Assembly: GCF_014192015.1 (NCBI RefSeq)
Contig: NZ_JACHXJ010000005.1
Span: 484,752 to 548,751 of the forward strand
Direction: 5' to 3'
From: Paenibacillus rhizosphaerae
Lineage (GTDB): Bacteria; Bacillota; Bacilli; Paenibacillales; Paenibacillaceae
DNA: 64,000 bases
In this document: piece after piece, positions 33,197 through 41,000 of the stretch
Position numbering within the stretch: position 1 is the stretch's first letter
How the letters are laid out: every line of letters starts with the position of its first letter
Translations under genes and position numbers: made by a program
Notes under the pieces: model-generated
The model's database searches: none
Told to the model about the DNA's origin: nothing
Seen by the model: the letters and a program-made list of their open reading frames with translations, nothing else

Positions 33197-35710
33197 ATGA
33201 ACAAACTGGCATTAAGAAGGGAAGACGTGGAGCTTCTGGCGCCGGCCGGCGACTGGGACTGCATGCGTGCGGCGGTGGCCAACGGAGCGGATGCGATCTT
33301 TTTCGGCGTGGAAAAGTTTAACGCCCGGGCCCGGGCGAACAACTTCCGGATGGCGGAGCTGCCGGAGATCATGTCGTTTCTTCACAGCTATGGCGTGAAG
33401 GGCTTTTTGACGTTTAACATTTTAGTGTTTGAAAACGAGCTGGAGGATGCCAAGGAACTGATCGACGCCTGCATCGACGCAGGGGTTGACGCGGTGATCG
33501 TGCAGGATTTGGGGCTGGTGAAGCTGATCCGGGAAATTTCCCCGAACTTCCCGATTCACGGCTCGACCCAGATGACGATCACCTCGCCGGAAGCGGTGGA
33601 ATTCACCAAGCCGTGGGGCATGGAGCGTGTCGTGCTGGGGCGCGAAAACAACCTGAAGCAGATTCAAAAAATCGGGGAACAGGCGAAGCTTCCGATGGAA
33701 GTGTTCGTTCATGGCGCCCTGTGCGTCTCCTATTCCGGTCAGTGCCTGACGTCGGAAATGTGGGGCGGCCGCTCGGCCAACCGCGGCGAATGCGCGCAGG
33801 CCTGCCGCCTGCCGTATGACCTGATCGTGGACGGGGAGCAGAAGCCGATGGGCGATGTGACTTATCTGCTGTCGCCAAAAGATTTGGCGGCCATCGATTT
33901 GATGCCGGAGCTGATCGAGGCGGGCGTCACGTCCTTTAAAATCGAAGGGCGCCTGAAGAGCCCCGAGTATGTGGCCAACGTGGTCAGCAAGTACCGCAAG
34001 GCGATCGACCGTTACTTTGACGGCGACAACACGCCGCCGAGCGAAGAGGAAATGCGCGAGCTGCAGCAGAGCTTTTCGCGCGGCTTTACGCACGGATTCC
34101 TCGAAGGCACGAACAACAAAAAGCTGGTGGACGGCACGTTCCCGAAAAGCCGCGGCGTGTACGTCGGACGGGTCGAAAAGATCCTGCGCGACGGCGTCGT
34201 CTGCAAGATCGAAGCGCCGCTGAAGCGCGGTGACGGCATCGTGTTCGACGCCGGCGACCCGACGAAGCAGGAAGAGGGCGGACGGATTTACGACCTGCGC
34301 CGCAAAGGCGTCAAGGTCGACGGGGAAGCCGGCGAAGGCTGGATCGTGGACATCGTTCCGGGCCGGAGCGACGTGGACCTGCGGAAGCTGCATGTCGGCG
34401 ACCGCATCTGGAAAACGAACGATCCGGCGCTCGACAAGCGCCTGCGCCAAACGTTTGAGACGGAAAAGCCGTACCGGGTGTTCCCGGTACATGTCAAAGC
34501 CGTGGGCCATGCCGGCGGTCTCTTGACCACCGTCTGGACCGACGTGCAGAAGGGCACGACGGTGCAGGTGGACTCGGAGATGGAGCTGGAAATCGCCAAG
34601 AAGCGGCCGATGGATTACGCTCTGCTCGAGGAGCAGTTCGGCCGCCTGGGCGGCACCGTTTACCAGCTCGAGAAGCTGGACGTCGACCTGCAGGGCGACG
34701 TCATCGTGCCGATGCGCGAGCTGAACAACATCCGCCGCCGGGCGGTGGAGCTGCTCGCAGGCGAGCGCCCGAAGCCGCCCGTGTATGTGAAACGGGCGGC
34801 GACCGTGTTCAGCGATGCCGCGCGCAGCGCATCGCCGGTGGCCCGCGGTGAGGCGAAGCTCACCGCGCTGTGCCGCAGCCTCTCGCAGGTTGAGGCTGCG
34901 CTCGAAGCCGGCGTAGAGATGATATACGCCGACTTCGAGTTCATCAAGCAGTTCCCGGCAGCGGTGGAAGCCGTTCATGCCGCCGGCAAGCGGATTGCTC
35001 TGGCAACGCCGCGCATCCATATGCCGAACGAGAACGGCTACCACAAAAACATCCTGCGCCTCAAGCCGGACGCCGTGCTTGTGCGCAACACCGGGGCGCT
35101 GTACTTCTACCTGCGCCACCGGATGGAAAACCCCGATGCCGATCATCCGCAGCTGATTGGCGATTTCTCGCTGAACATCGCCAACCACAAAGCGGTGGAT
35201 CTGTTCCTCGAAGCCGGCTGTGACCTGGTCACGCCGTCTTACGACCTGAACATCCAGCAGATGGTCGATCTGCTGGAGCGCTCCAAAACGTCGCAGCTGG
35301 AGATCGTCATCCATCAGCATCTGCCGATGTTCCATACGGAGCATTGCGTATACTGTACCTTCCTGAGCGAAGGCACCGACTTCACAAACTGCGGCCGTCC
35401 GTGCGAATCGCACCGGGCGTCCCTGCAGGACCGCATCGGCATGTCCCACCCGGTCCGTGTGGACGAGGGCTGCCGCAACACGGTCTACAACGCCATCGAG
35501 CAGTCCGGTGCCGAGTACCTGACGAACTTCATGGATCTCGGCGTCTCGACCTACCGCGTCGAGTTTCTGGAGGAAACGCCGGAACAGGTGCATGAGGTCA
35601 TCGACCTGTACAACCGCGCCCTGCGCGGCGAAATCAGCGGCACGCAGGTGTGGAAGACGCTGAAAGCGACGAATCAGCTTGGCGTAACTCGTGGGCAGTT
35701 GGTGAAATAA
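33197..35710 (+). CDS. Long U32 peptidase-family protein (RlhA/YdcP-like)
   Basis: An 837-residue protein. The N-terminal barrel (about 10-300) carries the U32 signature (EVFVHGALCVSYSGQC, then GGRSANRGECAQACRLPY). The middle region (about 310-540) is DUF3656-like. A C-terminal second barrel-like part (about 550-790) has a cysteine group (HCVYC, NCGRPC, EGC). E. coli RlhA of this family hydroxylates 23S rRNA; others are annotated as collagenases. The cysteines suggest an iron-sulfur or metal site, inferred. It is longer than RlhA (about 650). GGGAGG is seven bp before the ATG. A tRNA/rRNA-modification role is likelier than proteolysis. Confidence 0.85.
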   Translation: MNKLALRREDVELLAPAGDWDCMRAAVANGADAIFFGVEKFNARARANNFRMAELPEIMSFLHSYGVKGFLTFNILVFENELEDAKELIDACIDAGVDAVIVQDLGLVKLIREISPNFPIHGSTQMTITSPEAVEFTKPWGMERVVLGRENNLKQIQKIGEQAKLPMEVFVHGALCVSYSGQCLTSEMWGGRSANRGECAQACRLPYDLIVDGEQKPMGDVTYLLSPKDLAAIDLMPELIEAGVTSFKIEGRLKSPEYVANVVSKYRKAIDRYFDGDNTPPSEEEMRELQQSFSRGFTHGFLEGTNNKKLVDGTFPKSRGVYVGRVEKILRDGVVCKIEAPLKRGDGIVFDAGDPTKQEEGGRIYDLRRKGVKVDGEAGEGWIVDIVPGRSDVDLRKLHVGDRIWKTNDPALDKRLRQTFETEKPYRVFPVHVKAVGHAGGLLTTVWTDVQKGTTVQVDSEMELEIAKKRPMDYALLEEQFGRLGGTVYQLEKLDVDLQGDVIVPMRELNNIRRRAVELLAGERPKPPVYVKRAATVFSDAARSASPVARGEAKLTALCRSLSQVEAALEAGVEMIYADFEFIKQFPAAVEAVHAAGKRIALATPRIHMPNENGYHKNILRLKPDAVLVRNTGALYFYLRHRMENPDADHPQLIGDFSLNIANHKAVDLFLEAGCDLVTPSYDLNIQQMVDLLERSKTSQLEIVIHQHLPMFHTEHCVYCTFLSEGTDFTNCGRPCESHRASLQDRIGMSHPVRVDEGCRNTVYNAIEQSGAEYLTNFMDLGVSTYRVEFLEETPEQVHEVIDLYNRALRGEISGTQVWKTLKATNQLGVTRGQLVK

Positions 35711-35754
35711 AGAGCTATCAGATGGTTTATCCTTATCACTTATAGAAAGTTCAG

Positions 35755-35789
35755 AAAGACAGGATACCCATATTATCCTGTCTTTTTTT
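35755..35789 (+). terminator. Terminator after the U32 gene
   Basis: Perfect 12-bp stem AAAGACAGGATA/TATCCTGTCTTT with seven-base loop and T run. Confidence 0.9.
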
Positions 35790-35889
35790 ACCACAAAATA
35801 ATTATCATTAGACTGGGCATGTCCTGCGTCAATATTTTCCGTTATAATGAATATTAATCACATTAAAAGAACGGAGTTAGGATATAGTA

Positions 35890-36774
35890 ATGAAAATTCG
35901 CAAAGCTATTATTCCAGCTGCTGGACTGGGGACAAGGTTTCTCCCGGCAACCAAAGCTATGCCTAAAGAAATGTTACCTATTGTGGATAAACCCACGATT
36001 CAGTATATTATTGAGGAAGCTGTTGCCTCTGGAATAGAAGACATTATTATCGTGACAGGCAAGGGAAAACGATCTATTGAAGATCATTTTGACTACTCCT
36101 TTGAATTAGAACATAACCTAACGGAAAAAAAGAAATGGGGGCTTTTAAACGAAGTTCGTAAATCTTCGGAAATGGCCGATATCCATTACATAAGGCAAAA
36201 GGAACCTAAAGGCCTGGGACACGCAATCTGGTGCGCTCGTAAGTTTATTGGCGATGAGCCGTTTGCTGTGCTTCTAGGTGACGACATCGTTGAGGCAGAC
36301 GTTCCTTGCCTGAAGCAGATGATCGATATTTATGAGCACTATGAATCTTCCATCGTTGGAGTTCAGCCTGTTGAGTGGGATGAAGTATCTAGATACGGTA
36401 TTGTGGCTGCTGCGAAAATGACCGATAGAGTTTATCAGGCTAATGCTCTCATTGAAAAGCCTAAGCCTGTGGATTCGCCGTCTAATTTGGCAATCATGGG
36501 CAGGTACATATTAACTCCGGGAATCTTCCAACTACTTGAAGAGCAGAAGGAAGGGGTTAATGGGGAAATTCAATTAACGGATGCACTTGCCCGGTTAGGC
36601 GAAAACGAGCAAATTCTTGCATATCATTTTGATGGCCTTCGCCATGATGTAGGTGAGAAATTGGGTTTTATCCGGACTACGATTCATTATGCGCTCCAAA
36701 ATGACGAGTTGAGGAATGAGTTACTGGAATACATGTATGAAGTTATGGAGTTCGAAAGAAAACACTCAATATAA
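35890..36774 (+). CDS. galU: UTP-glucose-1-phosphate uridylyltransferase
   Basis: Makes UDP-glucose from UTP and glucose-1-phosphate. 294 residues; nucleotide-binding PAAGLGTRFLPATKAMPKEM near the N-terminus and the VEKPKP-type block (ALIEKPKP). UDP-glucose feeds wall polymers, glycolipids and glycans, which fits the locus that follows. TATAAT at 35843-35848 may be its -10, though no good -35 is present. Base composition shifts towards AT from here. Convergent with the ligase gene, with a shared terminator. Confidence 0.94.
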   Translation: MKIRKAIIPAAGLGTRFLPATKAMPKEMLPIVDKPTIQYIIEEAVASGIEDIIIVTGKGKRSIEDHFDYSFELEHNLTEKKKWGLLNEVRKSSEMADIHYIRQKEPKGLGHAIWCARKFIGDEPFAVLLGDDIVEADVPCLKQMIDIYEHYESSIVGVQPVEWDEVSRYGIVAAAKMTDRVYQANALIEKPKPVDSPSNLAIMGRYILTPGIFQLLEEQKEGVNGEIQLTDALARLGENEQILAYHFDGLRHDVGEKLGFIRTTIHYALQNDELRNELLEYMYEVMEFERKHSI

Positions 36775-36793
36775 TTATAATATTTAAAATAAA

Positions 36794-36824
36794 AGAAGGA
36801 GCTCACACTTCGTGAGCTCCTTCT
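36794..36824. terminator. Bidirectional terminator between galU and the ligase-like gene
   Basis: Perfect 13-bp stem (36794-36806 with 36812-36824), five-base loop. Both sides have A/T runs, so it serves the convergent genes. Confidence 0.88.
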
Positions 36825-36830
36825 TCATGT

Positions 36831-39293
36831 TCACTTAAAATTTAATTTTAACAAATTCTTAATCTGTTCCTTTTCGGTAGGGTCTGCTTTAATCAGCTGA
36901 TCCAGAACGGCTTGGTCATTGGAGCCCTGTTTCTGCATAGCAGCTACGTACCAATGGGCGATTTCTCGATTCGTGGAATCGCTAAGATCTTTTTTTAGCC
37001 CCTTCTTGAGAGTATCTGCAGCTTTATCCAGTTGGTTTGTCATATAGTACATTTTTCCAGCATCCAGTATCATCATCGGCGAGTTAGAGAACGGTCGACC
37101 AGTCAGCTGTTCCTTCGGTATGGTCGCTAGATGCTTAAGGCCGGCTTGTACCCTTTCAAATGCAGCGATTCCTTCTTTGAAGTACTTATCTTTTGATCCA
37201 GTATCCCCTTGACCCAATGCAGCATAACCTAATTCAAAGCCCTGAGTAATCAATCTTTCATACCACTCAATATCCCAGTTGAATTTAGGCGCATTGGCAA
37301 CTAAGGTGTTGTACGCTTTGTCCTGCTCATTTTTTAATTGGTAGTTGGTAATGAGAGCGTTGATGATATTTTTGTTGTAAGCCTCCTTTTTTAAAGCACT
37401 GGTTAGGAGAGCATAATCCGCATTATAAAAGGATTCATTTTGAGTTTGTTTGTAGACTGATTGGTATAGGGAAGACATCAATAGGACAGAGTCCGGATGA
37501 CTGCTTCGGATACCCAGATCTTTATCCAATGGAGCCTTAATCTCCTCAAAAGACGTACTTGTTTGCACGATCTTTCTCGCCTCCAGCCCGGCATCAGCTG
37601 CTTGAACAAATCGGATCGATGTGATAAGTACAACAATGCTGTAAATACCCACCACAAGGCTGTACGTCCATCCCGCACCCTTTGTTTTCCAGGTGAATCT
37701 ACGCAGGGGTTGGCTATCCATTCCAGCGGCCATTCCACTGAGTGCCACGAACACCAGGATACCAATAAAAACATAACTCATATTGAAGTCCAAAATACTG
37801 TGAAGCAGAATCGATAGGGCTAAGATGAGGTAGAGGAAATAGGAATCTCTACCATCTTCGTCCGCCTTGATATAACCCCGAATGTATTTATAAAAAATGT
37901 AGATGACAAAAGCCATAAAGATCACAAACCCGACAATCCCGACTTCCAGTAGATATTGCACAAAGAAATTATGTGCCTGCCGGCTGGTATACGGGTTGTT
38001 TTGATACTTCTCATATAAAGCAGCCCAGGCACCGCCTCCTGCTCCTAAGACAGGGTAGTCCTTAACAACCTTCATGCCATCTTCATAGAAGGTTATCCGT
38101 TCGAGCACACTGTGCTGCTTGAAGTTAATGTTCTCCAAGCGGGTGCTTACATTTTGCGGAAGGATATCACGTACACTGGTCCCAATCAGGAGGAACGCTA
38201 CAACACCAACGACAATGACTGCTCCAATCGGAATCCATAGATTAGCGAGCTTCTTAGCAGATGATTTGGTAAGCCCTTGCTCCAGCTTAGGGGCAAGGAA
38301 CTTTTGAATGACCCAGCACAGTAGAGCAACAAGCAGAGAAGCAATCAACAGGAAAGCCCAAGCTTTCGTCGCCTCCCCGGCGGCAAATTTTTTATTTAAT
38401 TGCAGTCCTAAGTCAGTGACTTCCTTGGATATTCCTAGGGAAACAATACCTGCAATCGCGCAGTAGATCACCCACAAAATTTGCTTGGCAGGTTTCAGGA
38501 AGAGAAGCAAAAGAACAAACACTACTGGGAGCATGACTAGCCCCCCGCGCGACAGGGTGAGCAGGATCGAAACGATGATAGGTACGAGCATAAAGGCATG
38601 AATCGCCTGGCCATACCATTTCTTCGAACGAATCAGGCAAAATACGGCTGCAAATAAAAAGGCCATCAAAAACGCTGCGTAGGTATTGGCATACTGGAAC
38701 ACTGAGGTCAGACGTAAGCCGTTTGAATCCTTCATGACTGCATCGGTGTATTTACCGTTCATCACGCCATTAGAAAACCACGCAACAAGCGACCCGGCAA
38801 ATTTTCCTTGGCCAAACCAGTTGAGGATACCGAATCCGACGACGATGTAAGCCACGGTCATAATGGCGACCTGAAGAATTTGGTTAGCCTTCCGATCCTG
38901 CAGCAGGTAGAGACTGACGATAAATATCATGACATACAAGCATTCCACAAGTACCATGTTCATCGCCAAATAATGCGATGCAGCTCCAAAATACGACAAT
39001 AGGTATGTAATAGGTAATAATAAAACAGCTATTGGCAGCCAGTCCCGCTGTTCAGCCAATTTGAAGCTCTTGTAGTAATTTACGATCCATAGGAGCAGCA
39101 AAATGCTTGAAAGAGCAGTGCCCCAGAACAAAGGCTTTTCAAACTCTAGCATCTGACCGTTAAATAAAGCGACTTGGAACGGAGTCCAAACTAGAAAAGC
39201 AATAATGGAAACAATTAACGCCCATAAAAGTACTGGTCTTTTTTCGGCGTTACTCGACCTTTTAGCCTGTTTACCGTATACTGGATTAGACAA
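36831..39293 (-). CDS. O-antigen ligase / Wzy-type membrane protein with C-terminal TPR-like region
   Basis: An 820-residue protein. It has a basic cytoplasmic N-terminus, about 12-14 membrane helices up to residue 590, and a Wzy_C-type domain with SRGGLVMLPVVF and the loop GAGGGAWAALYEKYQ, then RQAHNFFVQYLLEVGIVGF. A helical soluble tail (about 600-820) has TPR-like spacing. The family polymerises or ligates undecaprenyl-linked glycans; in Paenibacillus alvei a related protein is implicated in moving the glycan to the S-layer protein. The start is TTG with AAAGGAG ten bp upstream. It is transcribed away from the exporter operon. The acceptor here is unknown. Confidence 0.82.
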   Translation of the reverse strand: MSNPVYGKQAKRSSNAEKRPVLLWALIVSIIAFLVWTPFQVALFNGQMLEFEKPLFWGTALSSILLLLWIVNYYKSFKLAEQRDWLPIAVLLLPITYLLSYFGAASHYLAMNMVLVECLYVMIFIVSLYLLQDRKANQILQVAIMTVAYIVVGFGILNWFGQGKFAGSLVAWFSNGVMNGKYTDAVMKDSNGLRLTSVFQYANTYAAFLMAFLFAAVFCLIRSKKWYGQAIHAFMLVPIIVSILLTLSRGGLVMLPVVFVLLLLFLKPAKQILWVIYCAIAGIVSLGISKEVTDLGLQLNKKFAAGEATKAWAFLLIASLLVALLCWVIQKFLAPKLEQGLTKSSAKKLANLWIPIGAVIVVGVVAFLLIGTSVRDILPQNVSTRLENINFKQHSVLERITFYEDGMKVVKDYPVLGAGGGAWAALYEKYQNNPYTSRQAHNFFVQYLLEVGIVGFVIFMAFVIYIFYKYIRGYIKADEDGRDSYFLYLILALSILLHSILDFNMSYVFIGILVFVALSGMAAGMDSQPLRRFTWKTKGAGWTYSLVVGIYSIVVLITSIRFVQAADAGLEARKIVQTSTSFEEIKAPLDKDLGIRSSHPDSVLLMSSLYQSVYKQTQNESFYNADYALLTSALKKEAYNKNIINALITNYQLKNEQDKAYNTLVANAPKFNWDIEWYERLITQGFELGYAALGQGDTGSKDKYFKEGIAAFERVQAGLKHLATIPKEQLTGRPFSNSPMMILDAGKMYYMTNQLDKAADTLKKGLKKDLSDSTNREIAHWYVAAMQKQGSNDQAVLDQLIKADPTEKEQIKNLLKLNFK

Positions 39294-39340
39294 AGTTTAC
39301 ATTCTCCTTTATGTGAGATACGACAATATTTTAACATAAA

Positions 39341-39349
39341 TGATATAAT
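39341..39349 (+). promoter_or_regulatory. Extended -10 for the glycan exporter operon
   Basis: TGATATAAT, 84-92 bp upstream of the permease start. The same extended form (TG-N-TATAAT) recurs before both GT2 genes. Confidence 0.5.
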
Positions 39350-39432
39350 TCGGGCTAGAATTCGACAGGAAGATGCATTATTCTGGGATATTCTCTATTT
39401 CTGTATTCAAAAAATTAGTTTGAGGTAAAATC

Positions 39433-40209
39433 ATGTCTTCTAAATATAAAAATTTTGTAAAGTATCAAGATTTATTTATTGAGCTTATTAGGAAGGATAT
39501 TAAAATCAAGTACCGCAACTCTGTTTTAGGTATATTTTGGAGTATGCTCAATCCGTTGCTGATGATGATTGTACTAACGGTTATTTTCTCTAATGTATTT
39601 CAACAGCACATCGAGCATTTCCCAGTCTATGTGCTAACTGGGAGACTTATATATCAGTTCTTCTCTGAATCTACTAACTTTGCCATGGATTCAATTAATA
39701 ATAACGGGCAATTGATACGTAAAGTGTATGTACCTAAATATTTATTTCCTATTTCAAGGATATGTTCTTCCTTTATAACAACTTTTATTTCTTTAATACC
39801 TCTTGCACTTGTTATGGCTGTAACAGGTGTAGGGTTTCATTGGACAAATATACTTGTTATTATTCCTCTTGTTTGTCTTTTGATTATTTCGATCGGAGTA
39901 GGTTTACTTTTATCGACCATTACGGTGTTTTTTAGGGATATCAAGCATTTGTATTCTATTGTTCTGACTGTTGTTATGTATATGACTCCGATATTTTATC
40001 CGATATCGATTATCCCGGAACAGTACAAGATAATCTTCGAATTCAATCCGTTATTCGGCATTGTTGATATTTTTCGGAGCGTTGTTATTCAAGGTGAGGT
40101 CCCGATGATATGGACCGTAGCGATAACTAGTATCTATTCTCTGCTTATTTTTGGAGTAGGACTGCTTATGTTTTATAAAAAACAAGATAAGTTCATTTAT
40201 TATCTATAA
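39433..40209 (+). CDS. ABC-2 polysaccharide/teichoic acid export permease (TagG/Wzm-like)
   Basis: A 258-residue membrane protein with six helices and the ABC2 signature near the N-terminus (FIELIRKDIKIKYRNSVLGIFWS begins at residue 15). The NPLFGIVDIFRS segment before the last helices is typical. It forms the channel for lipid-linked polymer with the next gene's ATPase. GAGGT lies upstream of the ATG. The AT-rich block starts here. Downstream glycerophosphotransferases make a glycerol-phosphate polymer the likely cargo. Confidence 0.9.
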   Translation: MSSKYKNFVKYQDLFIELIRKDIKIKYRNSVLGIFWSMLNPLLMMIVLTVIFSNVFQQHIEHFPVYVLTGRLIYQFFSESTNFAMDSINNNGQLIRKVYVPKYLFPISRICSSFITTFISLIPLALVMAVTGVGFHWTNILVIIPLVCLLIISIGVGLLLSTITVFFRDIKHLYSIVLTVVMYMTPIFYPISIIPEQYKIIFEFNPLFGIVDIFRSVVIQGEVPMIWTVAITSIYSLLIFGVGLLMFYKKQDKFIYYL

Positions 40210-40226
40210 AGGGCTAAGAGGAGAAC

Positions 40227-40964
40227 ATGGAAAAGACTGAGATTGTATTAGAAGTTAACAAAGTATCAATGATGTATAGGTTGCCATCTGAGAAAATCAC
40301 TTCAGTGAAACACTTTCTAATAAAAAAAATAAAAAAGGAAATTAAATATGAGGATTTTTTTGCGCTAAGAGAGGTTAGCTTCTCTGTTGAAAAAGGTGAG
40401 GTATTTGGGATTATTGGTTCCAACGGAGCGGGGAAAAGCACCTTGCTTAAAGTGATCTCAGGGATATTAAAACCTACGCAAGGAGAGGTGAAGCGGAAGG
40501 GGAACATTGCTCCGCTCATCGAACTAGGTGCGGGGTTTAATGGTGATTTATCCGGTAAGGAAAATATTTATTTGAATGGTCTTATATTAGGTTATTCTAG
40601 GAAATTCATAGATCAACACGTAGATGAGATCATCCAATTTTCGGAGTTAGAAAAATTCATTCATACCCCTTTAAAAAACTATTCTTCAGGAATGAAGGCA
40701 AGATTAGGATTTGCAATAGCTACAATCGTTAAACCAGATATTTTGATCGTGGACGAAGTTCTTTCCGTTGGGGATATCAAGTTTAGGGAAAAAAGTGAAG
40801 CGAAAATTATGTCCATGATTAAGGATGGTACGACTGTGTTATTTGTTTCTCATTCGATGAGTCAAATCGAGAAAATTTGCGATAGAGTTTTATGGTTAGA
40901 TAAAGGAAGAGTACTAGAAATAAATGAAACGAAAAAAGTCGTGAGTAAATATAAAATGAAATGA
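40227..40964 (+). CDS. ABC export ATPase (TagH/Wzt-like), short form
   Basis: A 245-residue ATPase. It has Walker A GSNGAGKST (near residue 70), signature YSSGMKARLGFAIA and Walker B ILIVDEVLSVGD, the exact pattern of polysaccharide exporters. There is no C-terminal carbohydrate-recognition domain as in Wzt proteins that sense chain ends, so export is probably not coupled to a terminal cap. Its gene starts 17 bp after the permease with AGAGGAG. Confidence 0.92.
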   Translation: MEKTEIVLEVNKVSMMYRLPSEKITSVKHFLIKKIKKEIKYEDFFALREVSFSVEKGEVFGIIGSNGAGKSTLLKVISGILKPTQGEVKRKGNIAPLIELGAGFNGDLSGKENIYLNGLILGYSRKFIDQHVDEIIQFSELEKFIHTPLKNYSSGMKARLGFAIATIVKPDILIVDEVLSVGDIKFREKSEAKIMSMIKDGTTVLFVSHSMSQIEKICDRVLWLDKGRVLEINETKKVVSKYKMK

Positions 40965-41000
40965 AAATTAACTTTTTATTTTAAAAGAGGTGTCTTAATT

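Noticed and set aside
33422..35794. 790-codon minus-strand frame across the U32 gene
   Set aside because: Mirror of a GC-biased gene; includes the terminator; no ribosome site.
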